Shown piece by piece: positions 25,437 through 33,987 of a DNA stretch of 64,000 bases; the stretch's first letter is position 1, and the number at the start of each line of letters is the position of its first letter. The notes under the pieces were generated by a model. It was not told where the DNA came from, made no database searches, and worked only from the letters and a program-made list of their open reading frames with translations. The stretch lies in contig NZ_CP023702.1 of NCBI RefSeq assembly GCF_008704555.1, positions 4,936,001 through 5,000,000 of the forward strand, written 5' to 3'. Both the position numbers and the translations under genes were made by a program. This DNA is from Streptomyces nitrosporeus (lineage in GTDB: Bacteria > Actinomycetota > Actinomycetes > Streptomycetales > Streptomycetaceae).

Positions 25437-27536
25437 ATGCGGTACGCGGAGAACGAGCGGGACGAGACGTACGCACAGGGGGGAACGGACGCACAGGGCG
25501 CGGCCCCCGCGCGGGACACGGGGGCAGCGCCGCCCCCGGCCCCGGGCGCGGGCCGGCCCGGCTGGGAGGAGCGTGAGCCGCCTGCCTGGCGGGACACCGC
25601 CACCGTCCACGAGGCCGCCCCGGCCCACGGGCGTACAGGGTGTCCGGCGCCGGAGCGGAAGGACGGCCCGGAGGGGGCGGGCAGCCCGGGGGAGGGGGGA
25701 AGCGGTCCCGGGGAGGGTGGTCCGGAGTGGGGCGGCCCCGGAGAAGGCGGTCCGGAGGAGGCTGACCGCCCCGCCGGACCGGCGGGATCCGCGCCGTCCG
25801 CGCCATCGGTGGCCGCAGTGGGCCCGGCCGTCGCCCCGCCGCCCTCGGCCGCCGCGGACCCGGTGCCCATGACGGACGCGGCGGGTACGGCGGACGCGGC
25901 GGATGCAGCGGATACGGCGGATACGGCGGACGTGGTGGAGGCGGCCGGCCGGCCGGGATCTTCCGGAGCGGCGGAGCGGGGCGGGCCTCAGACCGGGACG
26001 GCCGGACCGGCCGTGGGCCGGGAAGCGCCCGTCACCCTCCCGGCACCCGCCGGAGAGAGAGGGGCGGACCCGGAGGAAGCACCGGTGGAGGTGCCCGCCG
26101 ACCTCGGTCCCGCCCTCGACGCGGTGGCCGGCGTCGGGCGCGGTGCGCGGTCCGAGGGGATGACACCGCTGGTCACCCTGGTGGGTTCCGGTGCCCACAC
26201 GCCCGGCACCGGCCACCGTGCGGCGGCTTTCGGCGGTGGCGGGCAGGGCAGGACCACCGCGACCGGCCCTGTGACGGCCGGCACCGCGTTCGCCGCCATG
26301 TCCGCGTCCACGTCCGGGCCCGCGTCCACATCCGGGCCCGTGTCCGTCTCCGCGTCCGCGCCCAAGTCCACGTCCGGGCCCTCGCCCGTCTCCGCACCCG
26401 AGCCCCCGTCCGGGCCCGCACCCGCGCCCGCCGGCGGGACCGGAGCCGCGACGGCCGGGGCCCCGGCCGCGGCCCGTTTCGGTGGTGGCACCGGCGACCG
26501 GCCCGGCCCGGCGGTACGGCCCCCGGTGCCGCGCACTCCGCAGGGCCCGCGCACCCACCGGCCCGGTACACAGGCGCAGACGCGGCCACCGGCCCATGGG
26601 CCCGGCCGCGCCGTCGGCCGGGAGGCCCCCGCGCCCGACGCCCGGCTCACCGAGAGGCCCGGACCCGTGCTCCCCGGCTGGGCCGCCCTGCTCGCCGGGA
26701 CGGCCGCGGTGGGCGGCGGCCTCGCCCTGCTCGCCCTGCACGGGGTGCTGCCCACCGCGGTGAGCGGCCGGCTGGGGCTCGTACGCCCTTACGAGCCGCT
26801 GGGCACCGGATCCTGGGCGCTGCTCGGGCTGCTCGTCGCCGTGGCGGTGTTCGCGTTCGGGGGCGTCGGGCGCGTCCGGGCCGGTCACGCCTCGGTGCTG
26901 ACGCTCTTCGGGGACTACCGGGGCAGCGTCCGGCGTACCGGCCTGATCTGGGCCTCGCCGCTCCTGCGGCGCCGGCGCGTCGACGTACGGCTGCGGCACT
27001 GGCGCAGCGAGCCGCTGCCCGCCGTCGACGCGGAGGGCACGGCGCTGCGCGTGGTGGTGCTGGTGGTCTGGAGGGTCGCCGACACCGCGCGGGCGGCGCT
27101 CGGCGTCGCCGACCACGAGCAGTACCTGCGTGACCAGGTCGAGGCGGCGCTGGCGCGGGTACTGTCCCAACTGCCCGCCGACGCCTTCCTGGAGGAGGCC
27201 CGCACCCTGCGGGACGCGGAGGCGGTGGGTGACGCGCTGACCCGGATGCTGAAGGCGGACTGCGAACCGGCCGGCATCGAGGTGTACTCCACGCAGCCGA
27301 CCGGCATCGAGTACGCCCCGGAGGTCGCGGCGGCCATGCAGCGGCGCCGGGTGACGGCGATCGACGCCAGACACCGCGACAGCGTCCTCACCTCCGTGGT
27401 CGACGCCGTGGACGAAACCGTCGGCCGGCTGACGGCGCGCGGCATCGTCGAGCTGGACGACTACGAACACAAGGCGCTGGTCAGGGACTTGACGGTGGCT
27501 TTCTACACCGGGCGCGGCAACGGCGGGGGCGCGTGA
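25437..27536 (+). CDS. SPFH/band-7 domain membrane protein with long disordered N-terminus
   Basis: A 699-residue protein starting at ATG 25437 after a GGAGG box. Residues 1 to about 400 are low-complexity Pro/Ala/Gly/Ser sequence with short repeats (ADAADAADTADTAD; ASTSGPASTSGPVSVSASAP). Two membrane helices follow at about 410-435 and 455-475, then an SPFH/prohibitin domain (ASVLTLFGDYRGSVRRTGLI; VVLVVWRVADTARAALGVAD; DQVEAALARVLSQLPADAF). SPFH proteins scaffold membrane microdomains. The disordered region may tether partners. No NfeD partner is adjacent. Confidence 0.85.
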   Translation: MRYAENERDETYAQGGTDAQGAAPARDTGAAPPPAPGAGRPGWEEREPPAWRDTATVHEAAPAHGRTGCPAPERKDGPEGAGSPGEGGSGPGEGGPEWGGPGEGGPEEADRPAGPAGSAPSAPSVAAVGPAVAPPPSAAADPVPMTDAAGTADAADAADTADTADVVEAAGRPGSSGAAERGGPQTGTAGPAVGREAPVTLPAPAGERGADPEEAPVEVPADLGPALDAVAGVGRGARSEGMTPLVTLVGSGAHTPGTGHRAAAFGGGGQGRTTATGPVTAGTAFAAMSASTSGPASTSGPVSVSASAPKSTSGPSPVSAPEPPSGPAPAPAGGTGAATAGAPAAARFGGGTGDRPGPAVRPPVPRTPQGPRTHRPGTQAQTRPPAHGPGRAVGREAPAPDARLTERPGPVLPGWAALLAGTAAVGGGLALLALHGVLPTAVSGRLGLVRPYEPLGTGSWALLGLLVAVAVFAFGGVGRVRAGHASVLTLFGDYRGSVRRTGLIWASPLLRRRRVDVRLRHWRSEPLPAVDAEGTALRVVVLVVWRVADTARAALGVADHEQYLRDQVEAALARVLSQLPADAFLEEARTLRDAEAVGDALTRMLKADCEPAGIEVYSTQPTGIEYAPEVAAAMQRRRVTAIDARHRDSVLTSVVDAVDETVGRLTARGIVELDDYEHKALVRDLTVAFYTGRGNGGGA

Positions 27537-27580
27537 AGAACAGGTGTGCACGGAGTGGGTGCGTTGAAACATCACCCATA

Positions 27581-27592
27581 TTGGTCTGGACA
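27581..27592. promoter_or_regulatory. Second, weaker DasR-like site
   Basis: TTGGTCTGGACA resembles one half plus centre of the dre operator and lies 40 bases upstream of the better site at 27618-27634, with roughly integral helical spacing. It could allow cooperative repressor binding. Confidence 0.4.
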
Positions 27593-27617
27593 TGTTCATG
27601 CGCTGTCAATAATCTGA

Positions 27618-27634
27618 ACTTGGTCTAGACCGCA
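27618..27634. promoter_or_regulatory. DasR-responsive element (dre) upstream of LPMO gene
   Basis: ACTTGGTCTAGACCGCA closely matches the DasR consensus ACTGGTCTAGACCACT, including the full GGTCTAGACC core. DasR is the GlcNAc-responsive GntR repressor of chitin-use genes, which fits the downstream chitin/cellulose-active LPMO. Confidence 0.8.
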
Positions 27635-27695
27635 CGACTCTTGCGCGCAGCAGAGCCCCCGGAACATCCCCCACGTTCTCTAGGAGCGACAAACC

Positions 27696-28289
27696 ATGCG
27701 GAAAAGGGCAAGCGCGGCTGTTGTGGGCCTCGCCATCGCAGGCGTCTCCATGTTCGCCACCGGCAGCGCCAGCAGCCACGGCTACACCGACTCCCCGATC
27801 AGCCGTCAGAAGCTGTGCGCCAACGGCACCGTGAGCGGCTGCGGAGCCATCCAGTGGGAGCCGCAGAGCGTCGAGGGCCCCAAGGGCTTCCCGGCGGCGG
27901 GACCGGCCGACGGCAAGATCTGCGCCGGCGGGAACAGCGGCTTCGCCGCGCTCGACGACCCCCGCGGTGGCAACTGGCCCGCCACGCAGGTCACCGGCGG
28001 CCAGGGCTACAGCTTCCGCTGGCAGTTCACCGCCCGCCACGCCACCAGCGACTTCCGCTACTACATCACCAAGAACGGCTGGGACTCCACCAAGCCGCTG
28101 ACCAGGGCGGCCCTGGAGTCGCAGCCGTTCATGACGGTGCCCTACGGCAACCAGCAGCCCCCTTCGACGCTGGTCCACCAGGGCTCCATGCCCACCCAGA
28201 AGTCCGGTAAGCACGTCATCCTGGCCGTCTGGAACGTCGCCGACACCCCCAACGCGTTCTACGCGTGCTCGGACGTGAAGTTCTCCTGA
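27696..28289 (+). CDS. AA10 lytic polysaccharide monooxygenase (chitin-binding type)
   Basis: A 197-residue secreted single-domain LPMO. The signal peptide ends ATGSASS, leaving HGYTDSPIS, so the mature N-terminal His would form the copper histidine brace. The second His is in TARHATSDFRYY. Other family features are GCGAIQWEPQSVEGPKGFP, the disulfide-forming Cys, and AVWNVADTPNAFYAC. It oxidatively cleaves crystalline polysaccharide, most likely chitin given the DasR-like operators. No separate binding module is present. Confidence 0.93.
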   Translation: MRKRASAAVVGLAIAGVSMFATGSASSHGYTDSPISRQKLCANGTVSGCGAIQWEPQSVEGPKGFPAAGPADGKICAGGNSGFAALDDPRGGNWPATQVTGGQGYSFRWQFTARHATSDFRYYITKNGWDSTKPLTRAALESQPFMTVPYGNQQPPSTLVHQGSMPTQKSGKHVILAVWNVADTPNAFYACSDVKFS

Positions 28290-28404
28290 CCGAGGCCCCC
28301 CGGTGCGCGTAGCCGCCGCGCGCCATGTGAGAGCCGGCCCGCCCGCCGTCCGGTGCCCCCGGACCGGGCGGGCCGTTCCCGTCCCCGCCCTCACACGCAC
28401 AAGG

Positions 28405-28440
28405 CGAAAGGCGGCCTCCGGTTACGGAGACCGCCTTTCG
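28405..28440. terminator. Terminator between LPMO gene and tRNA-Lys copy 2
   Basis: Arms 28405-28420 and 28425-28440 form a 16-bp stem with one mismatch and a GTTA loop. It is placed to stop the minus-strand tRNA transcript and the convergent LPMO message. Confidence 0.85.
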
Positions 28441-28448
28441 CGTGTCTG

Positions 28449-28522
28449 TGCGCCGCCAGGGACTCGAACCCCGGACCCGCTGATTAAGAGTCAGCTGCTC
28501 TAACCAACTGAGCTAGCGGCGC
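28449..28522 (-). tRNA. tRNA-Lys (anticodon CUU), copy 2
   Basis: Identical in sequence to the gene at 23800-23873, with anticodon loop CTCTTAA. A clear -10-like TATTAT lies at 28537-28542 on the minus strand, about 15 bases before the mature 5' end. Confidence 0.95.
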
Positions 28523-28536
28523 CTGCTGACTCGAAA

Positions 28537-28542
28537 ATAATA
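28537..28542 (-). promoter_or_regulatory. -10 element of tRNA-Lys copy 2
   Basis: TATTAT on the minus strand, followed by a leader containing GTCAGCAGG. The other copies have TAAAGT and TAATGT at similar positions, so a common promoter layout is likely. No strong -35 is seen. Confidence 0.5.
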
Positions 28543-28618
28543 CCTGGTTCCCGGGGGTGCTGATGACACGTGTCCCACCGGCCCCGCCGGATCGCGGCAG
28601 GGGACAGGAAAGCCCAGG

Positions 28619-29377
28619 TCAGAGCGCCATCGACAGCAGGAGCGGCGCGGCCCGGCGGTTCAGTGTCGCCGCCGCCGAGCGCAGCCGGTGCGCGTCCTCG
28701 ATCGGCAGGGAGAGCGCCAGGCAGCCCGCCGACGACCCGGCCGTCAGCGGGACCGCCGCGCAGACCGTGCCCACCGCGTACTCCTGGATGTCGAGCACCG
28801 GGACCGTCGCCGGCTGGCTGTCCAGCTTCGAGAAGAGCACCTTCTCGCTGGTGATCGTCCGCGAGGTGAGCCGGGCCGTCCGGTGCCGGGAGAGATGGTC
28901 CCGCCGGCCGTTCTGGTCGAGCTGGGTGAGCAGGCACTTGCCGATCGCGCTGGCGTGCGCCGCGGCGCGGAAGTCCACCCACTCGTTCACGGCGGGGGTA
29001 CGCGGGCCGTCGGCCACCTGCGTGATGCGGACCTCTCCGTCGACGTACCGGCTGACGTAGACCGCCGCGCCGACCGAGTCCCGCAGCTGCGTGAGCGTCC
29101 GCTGGAGGCGTGCCTCCATCGCCTTGCGGCGGGTGGCCCCGGACCCGAGCTCGGCGAAGGCGGACCCGGCGACATAGGCGCCGTCGGCGACCTGCTCGAC
29201 GTACCCCTCACGGCGCAGGGTCAGCAGGAGGGGCGCGAGATGCCCGACGGGGAGCCCCGTCTCGCGGGAGAGCCGCTCCTCGGTCACACCGTCACCGTGC
29301 GTGGACACGGACTCCAGTACGCGCAGGGCGTACTGCACCGAGTGGAACGGCGCCTTCGGCTCGGGCTTCAACGCCAC
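28619..29377 (-). CDS. IclR-family transcriptional regulator
   Basis: A 252-residue regulator: winged HTH (TEERLSRETGLPVGHLAPLL) then an IclR effector domain (AAVYVSRYVDGEVRITQVAD, AIGKCLLTQL, YAVGTVCAAVPLTAG). The GTG start follows GGGGGAAA. Its position next to the ehu transporter operon on the same strand makes regulation of ectoine or related solute use plausible, but no operator is evident. Confidence 0.85.
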   Translation of the reverse strand: MALKPEPKAPFHSVQYALRVLESVSTHGDGVTEERLSRETGLPVGHLAPLLLTLRREGYVEQVADGAYVAGSAFAELGSGATRRKAMEARLQRTLTQLRDSVGAAVYVSRYVDGEVRITQVADGPRTPAVNEWVDFRAAAHASAIGKCLLTQLDQNGRRDHLSRHRTARLTSRTITSEKVLFSKLDSQPATVPVLDIQEYAVGTVCAAVPLTAGSSAGCLALSLPIEDAHRLRSAAATLNRRAAPLLLSMAL

Positions 29378-29544
29378 GGTTTCCCCCTACCAGGTTGTGA
29401 CCGCCAGCTTTTCTTCCACCATAGCGGTCAAACCACCCTCCCGGAGGGGGTGTTGAGGAGACGCCCGGCGCGCCCCGGGGACATGTCCCGGGGCGCATCC
29501 GTTTGGCATATGCCAAAGACGCGGGCGTTCCGCTACGGCCGAGG

Positions 29545-30378
29545 TCACAGCACCGCGTTGAGGAACTCGCGCGTACGTGCGTGCTCCGGGGCGGTGAAGA
29601 TCTTCTCCGGCGAACCGGACTCCACCACGCGGCCCGCGTCGAACATCAGGACCTTCTCCGAGACGTCACGGGCGAAATTCATCTCGTGGGTCACGCAGAC
29701 CATCGTGATGTCGGTGCTCCTCGCGATGTCGCCGAGGAGGTCCAGCACACCGGCCACCAGCTCCGGGTCCAGCGCCGAGGTGACCTCGTCGAGCAGCAGG
29801 ATCTCCGGGCGCATCGCGAGCGCGCGGGCGATCGCCACCCGCTGCTGCTGTCCTCCGGAGAGCTGTGAGGGGTGGGCGTCGACCTTCCCGGAGAGCCCGA
29901 CCAGGTCGAGCAGTTCGCGGGCGCGCGCCTCCGCCTCGTCGCGGTCCATGCCCAGGACGTTGACCGGCGCCTCGGTGATGTTCTGGAGCACCTTCATGTT
30001 CGGGAAGAGGTTGAACTGCTGGAAGACCATCCCGATCTTCCGCCGGGCCCTGCGGAGTTCCTTCTCGCCGGCCGGCTTCAGCGAGCCGTCCGGCCTGCGC
30101 ACGTGCGACAGCGGTGAGCCGTCCACCCAGATGACGCCGCCGCTGACCTTCTCCAGCGTCATCAGCAGCCGCAGGATCGTGGTCTTGCCCGAGCCGCTCG
30201 GCCCGATCAGCGTCACGTGCTCACCGCGGCGTACGGTGAAGTCCAGTTCGTCCAGGACCACATGGCTGCCGTACCGCTTGACGACCTTGTCGAAGCGGAT
30301 GAGCGGTTCCACGCCGGTGTCCTCGGCCGGCGGGGCCGCGTCCGCGGGCTCCTTCAGGGGGGCGGAGTCAGTGGCCAA
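29545..30378 (-). CDS. ehuA: Ectoine/hydroxyectoine ABC transporter ATPase
   Basis: A 277-residue ABC ATPase of the polar amino-acid (HisP/GlnQ) type: Walker A GPSGSGKTT, signature LSGGQQQRVAIARAL, Walker B ILLLDEVTSALD, and His-switch CVTHEM. It is the last gene of the four-gene ehuBCDA order and overlaps the preceding permease by 11 bases. Assignment as EhuA rests on this operon order and on the binding-protein sequence. Confidence 0.82.
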   Translation of the reverse strand: MATDSAPLKEPADAAPPAEDTGVEPLIRFDKVVKRYGSHVVLDELDFTVRRGEHVTLIGPSGSGKTTILRLLMTLEKVSGGVIWVDGSPLSHVRRPDGSLKPAGEKELRRARRKIGMVFQQFNLFPNMKVLQNITEAPVNVLGMDRDEAEARARELLDLVGLSGKVDAHPSQLSGGQQQRVAIARALAMRPEILLLDEVTSALDPELVAGVLDLLGDIARSTDITMVCVTHEMNFARDVSEKVLMFDAGRVVESGSPEKIFTAPEHARTREFLNAVL

Positions 30379-31012
30379 GACGCTTCTCCAGCTTTCTCAT
30401 CAGCAGTGAGGTGGGGTAGCTCGCGATCAGGAAGACCAGTCCCGCGAGCGTGAACGCCTCGGTGTACGCGAAGTGGTCGGCCCCGTACTTCCGGGCCTCG
30501 AAGACCATCTCCTGCACCGTGATCACGGCGAGGAAGGGCGTCTCCTTGAACATCGAGATCGCGTAGTTGCCGAGGGCGGGCAGCACGTTGCGTACGGCCT
30601 GCGGCAGGATCACCGCCTGCCAGGTCCGGCGGGGCGGCAGCGAGAGCGCCCGGCATGCCTCCCACTGGCCCTTGGGCACACCGTCGATCCCGGCGCGGTA
30701 GACCTCGGAGGTGTACGTGGCGTAGTGGACGCCGAGCACCACGATGCCGATCGTCAGCGGTTCCACCGAGGTGAACAGCGCGGCGGCGCCCACCAGCTGG
30801 ACCAGCAGCGGGGTGGCGCGGACGAACTCCATCACCGCCTTGACGGGCACCGTCACGAAGCGGGACGGGGCGCGTCCGGCCACCGCGATGGCCAGCCCGA
30901 GCACCGCGGCGACCAGCGTGCCCAGCACGGTGGCGAGCAGGGTGACCCGGAATCCTTCGAGCAGCAGGGGAAGGGCGTCCTGGACGGCCTCCCAGTCGAA
31001 CGACCGGCTCAC
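30368..31012 (-). CDS. ehuD: Ectoine/hydroxyectoine ABC transporter permease
   Basis: A 214-residue polar amino-acid type permease with about five helices. The EAA-type cytoplasmic loop is WEACRALSLPPRRTWQAVIL. It overlaps the downstream end of the second permease gene by 4 bases (ATGA-type) and the ATPase start by 11, so it is translationally coupled in the operon. Confidence 0.8.
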   Translation of the reverse strand: MSRSFDWEAVQDALPLLLEGFRVTLLATVLGTLVAAVLGLAIAVAGRAPSRFVTVPVKAVMEFVRATPLLVQLVGAAALFTSVEPLTIGIVVLGVHYATYTSEVYRAGIDGVPKGQWEACRALSLPPRRTWQAVILPQAVRNVLPALGNYAISMFKETPFLAVITVQEMVFEARKYGADHFAYTEAFTLAGLVFLIASYPTSLLMRKLEKRLGH

Positions 31013-31743
31013 CGCGCACCTCCGGTCGTGGCGGCGGCCTCCGCCGTACGGGTCCTGAGCAGACTGCCCGCCCCGGTGTGCAGGCCGAGCCGGCGCTTGG
31101 CGGACCGTTCCAGCAGGTTCATCAGCAGGGTCAGCGCATAGGCGAGTACGAAGTAGACGGCCAGCAGCAGCAGATAGGCGGTGAGGGTCTCACCGGTCCG
31201 GCTGCGCACGTGCTCGACGGCGGTCATCAGGTCGGCCGCCGAGATCAGCCACAGCAGCGGCGTGCACTTCAGCAGCTGGATCAGCAGGTTGGTGAAGGAC
31301 GGGATCATCTGCACCCAGGCCTGCGGCAGGATCACCTTCCGCATGCGGTGGAAGGGCGTCATGTTCAGCGCGACGGCGGCCTCGTACTGGGCGCGGGGCA
31401 CGGAGTTGACCGCTCCGCGCACGATCTCGGACCCGTACGCCCCGTAGTTCAGGCCGAAGGCGACCACCCCGCACAGGAGCGGGGTGAGTTCGTAGCCGGT
31501 CAGCTGGGGCATCGCGTAGTAGAGCCAGAACAGCTGGATGTAGAGCGAGGTGCCGCGGAAGAACTCCACGACCGTCCGGGAGACCCCGCGTACCAGGAGC
31601 AGCTTGCTGCCCGCCATCAGACCGAAGGTGAAGGACAGCAGCAGTGCCAGCAGCGAGCCGAGGACGGTCGCCTCGATCGTCACCCACAAGCCCGCCCTGA
31701 CCTGGGGAAACTCATCGAGGAGTGTGGAGAGGAAGTCATTCAT
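31009..31743 (-). CDS. ehuC: Ectoine/hydroxyectoine ABC transporter permease
   Basis: A 244-residue permease of the HisM/GlnP type. TIEATVLGSLLALLLSFTFG forms the first helix and the EAA loop reads YEAAVALNMTPFHRMRKVIL. It pairs with the shorter permease to form the membrane channel. It lies 19 bases downstream of the binding-protein gene. Confidence 0.8.
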   Translation of the reverse strand: MNDFLSTLLDEFPQVRAGLWVTIEATVLGSLLALLLSFTFGLMAGSKLLLVRGVSRTVVEFFRGTSLYIQLFWLYYAMPQLTGYELTPLLCGVVAFGLNYGAYGSEIVRGAVNSVPRAQYEAAVALNMTPFHRMRKVILPQAWVQMIPSFTNLLIQLLKCTPLLWLISAADLMTAVEHVRSRTGETLTAYLLLLAVYFVLAYALTLLMNLLERSAKRRLGLHTGAGSLLRTRTAEAAATTGGAR

Positions 31744-31762
31744 ACGTGAGGGCTCCGCCCTG

Positions 31763-32665
31763 TCAGCCCTTGCACAGGTCGGCGGTCTTCAGCGTGGCCG
31801 GAGGGATCTCCGTGGCGCCGAAGCCGTACTCCTGGAGCAGGCCCACATAGCGGGAGCGGTCCGAGACGATCTTCTTGAGCTCGCGGTTGAAGGAGTCCCG
31901 CAGGTCCTCGTTGCCCTGGCGGAACACCGCGCCGCCCGGGGAGAACTGCTGCTTGCCGTCCAGTTCGGGTACGAACGCCTCGGTGACCTCGGTCTCCGGG
32001 TTGGTCTTCGCCAGCCAGCGCAGCGAGATACCGGTGAGCAGGAAGGCGTCGATACGGCCGCCCTTGACGGCGTCCGCGCCGTCCTGCGGCTTCTGCACCG
32101 TCTTGATCTTCGACTCCGGTATGCCGGCGCCCTCGGCGTAGGAGCCCTCGACCGCGCCGGACATCACGCCGATCGTCACCCCGGCGGCTTTCGCCGAGGC
32201 CAGGTCGGTGAGCTCCTCCGGGTTGCCCTTCCGCACCATCAGGGCGGTGGGGGAGATGAACTCCGGTTCGGAGAAGAGGGCGTTGGCGCAGCGCTCCGGG
32301 GTGATCGCCATGCCCGCGCTGACCACGTCGTACTTCCCGGCCTGGAGGCCGGGGATCAGGCCGTCCCACTCGGAGAGCGTGGGCTTCAGTTCGTCCACGC
32401 CGAGCGCCTTGAAGATCTCCCGGTGCAGCGTGGGCGCCTCGCCCTTGAGCTCCTCGCCCTCCATGTAGCCGTACGGCGCCTCGTTGGCGTACGCGACCCG
32501 CACGAATCCCTGCTTGCGGAGCTTGTCCAGCGCGCCCTCGCCGTCGGCGGCACCGGCGTCGGCCTTGCTGCACGCGGAGAGGAGGCCGGGGACGACGAGC
32601 AGTCCGCCCACGGCCGCCGACCGGTTGATGAAACCTCTGCGGGACAGGTTCGGGAAGTCAGCCAT
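31763..32665 (-). CDS. ehuB: Ectoine/hydroxyectoine-binding lipoprotein
   Basis: A 300-residue solute-binding protein. It has a twin-arginine-like and lipoprotein signal (NLSRRGFINRSAAVGGLLVV, lipobox LLSAC), then a SBP_bac_3 domain (VRVAYANEAPYGYMEGEELK, PGLQAGKYDVVSAGMAITPE). It delivers a compatible solute to EhuCD. AGGAGA precedes ATG 32665, which decided the start over the longer frame. It is first in the operon; the promoter must lie in the 32666-33071 gap. Confidence 0.85.
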   Translation of the reverse strand: MADFPNLSRRGFINRSAAVGGLLVVPGLLSACSKADAGAADGEGALDKLRKQGFVRVAYANEAPYGYMEGEELKGEAPTLHREIFKALGVDELKPTLSEWDGLIPGLQAGKYDVVSAGMAITPERCANALFSEPEFISPTALMVRKGNPEELTDLASAKAAGVTIGVMSGAVEGSYAEGAGIPESKIKTVQKPQDGADAVKGGRIDAFLLTGISLRWLAKTNPETEVTEAFVPELDGKQQFSPGGAVFRQGNEDLRDSFNRELKKIVSDRSRYVGLLQEYGFGATEIPPATLKTADLCKG

Positions 32666-33071
32666 GGTCAGCAATCTCCTGGGAGGTTCGAACAGTCCGG
32701 ACAAGGTGAGCGCCTGCCCGATCCAGGGGGTCTATTCAGACGGCGCCTGCATGTAATCGAACGGTGGCCGGAGGGTGACCTTCCCGTGTCCGGTCGCGGG
32801 CGGAGGGCGACGGACGGTGTGCGGGGCGTATTCCCCGTGTGGTGTTGGTTCATGACTGCCTGTTATGTCGCGTTGTCCCACGGAAGGGCGATAGCCGGGC
32901 GTATGTCCCGGCGGCGGTGCCCGGTGACCGAGGGGTGCCGCGCGGGCGCCCTGCGTGCCCGAGGCGGCGGAGGGCGTCCGACGGGGGAATACTTGGTCCA
33001 GGCGGGGGCAACAGGGACAAAGCGCGCGGAAGTGCGCGGTGGGACATCCGGACGACACCGGAAGGATGGAC
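32666..33071. other. Divergent promoter region, ehuB / racemase-fold gene
   Basis: About 400 bp with no gene. It must hold both divergent promoters. I see no long inverted repeat or recognisable operator. Confidence 0.4.
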
Positions 33072-33836
33072 ATGACGACCGTAGGACTTCTCTATCCGGG
33101 CCACGCGGCGGAGGACGACTTCCCGCGGATCGAGGTGATGCTCGACAGCGACATCAGGCTGCCCCTGTTCCACACCGGCGTCGAGGGTGACTCCCGGGGC
33201 GTCGAGGCCCTGCTCGCGGCGGGCGAGCCCGAACGCCTGGCCGCCGGGGTCGAGGAGCTGCGGCTGGCCGGGGCCGAGGCGCTCGTGTGGGCCACCACCG
33301 GCGGCAGCTCCGTACGCGGCTGGGAGGGCGCCCAGGAGCAGATCGCCGGCCTCGCGCGCACGGCCGGGCTGCCGGCCTCCAGCGCCTCCTTCGCCTTCGC
33401 GCACGCCGTGGGCGAACTCGGCGCGAGCCGCGTCTGCGTCGCCGCCACCTACCCCGAGGACCTCGCCGGGCTCTTCGCGGACTTCCTCCGGCGGGCGGGC
33501 GTCGAGGTGACCGCCGTCCGGGGCGCCGGGGTCGTCGACGCGTCCGAGGCGGCGGCATGGGACGTGGAGCGGATCAAGGAGCTGGCCGTGGCCGGCGACC
33601 ACCCCGACGCCGAGGTCCTCCTGCTCCCCGACAACGCCCTGCACACGGCCGCGCACATCCCCGAGCTGGAGGAGCTGCTGGGCAAGCCGGTCCTCACGGC
33701 GAACCAGGTCGCGGTCTGGGAGGGGCTCCGGCTCGCCGACCGGCGGGTCTGGGCGCCGCCTCTGGGCACCCTCTTCGCGACCCGTGAGCCGCCGCCGGGC
33801 ATGGTCGAGCACGGCGGGATCGAGGTGCGTGAGTGA
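33072..33836 (+). CDS. Asp/Glu racemase-fold protein (maleate isomerase / EutA-like)
   Basis: A 254-residue protein of the maleate cis-trans isomerase, arylmalonate decarboxylase and EutA superfamily: VGLLYPGHAAEDDFPRIEVM, then AEALVWATTGGSSVRGWEGA, and LLLPDNALHTA. In typical members a Cys sits in each of the two catalytic loops (VWACTSG and SCTG-like). Here both are replaced (WATTGG and LPDNA), so racemase chemistry is doubtful. It diverges from ehuB, suggesting a role in ectoine use, but other eut genes are missing. Start 33072 is chosen because GGAAGG is correctly spaced; ATG 33066 is also in frame. Confidence 0.72.
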   Translation: MTTVGLLYPGHAAEDDFPRIEVMLDSDIRLPLFHTGVEGDSRGVEALLAAGEPERLAAGVEELRLAGAEALVWATTGGSSVRGWEGAQEQIAGLARTAGLPASSASFAFAHAVGELGASRVCVAATYPEDLAGLFADFLRRAGVEVTAVRGAGVVDASEAAAWDVERIKELAVAGDHPDAEVLLLPDNALHTAAHIPELEELLGKPVLTANQVAVWEGLRLADRRVWAPPLGTLFATREPPPGMVEHGGIEVRE

Positions 33837-33987
33837 GCGCCGCGTGACCGGGGCCCCGCCCGTCCCCGGTCCGCCGGGCGGGCCCCTGAGGGCCGGCCGG
33901 TGCGGGTGCCGGGAATAAGCGGAGTCGTCCTCCTGTTGCATCTCCTCGGTAACCAGACGCGCACGCACCACCGGAGAGGCCCGACAC

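Noticed and set aside
28303..28503. Short plus-strand ORF ending in the residues CAPPGTRTPDPLIKSQLL
   Set aside because: This tail is the antisense reading of tRNA-Lys; the same string recurs at the 38.9-kb copy.
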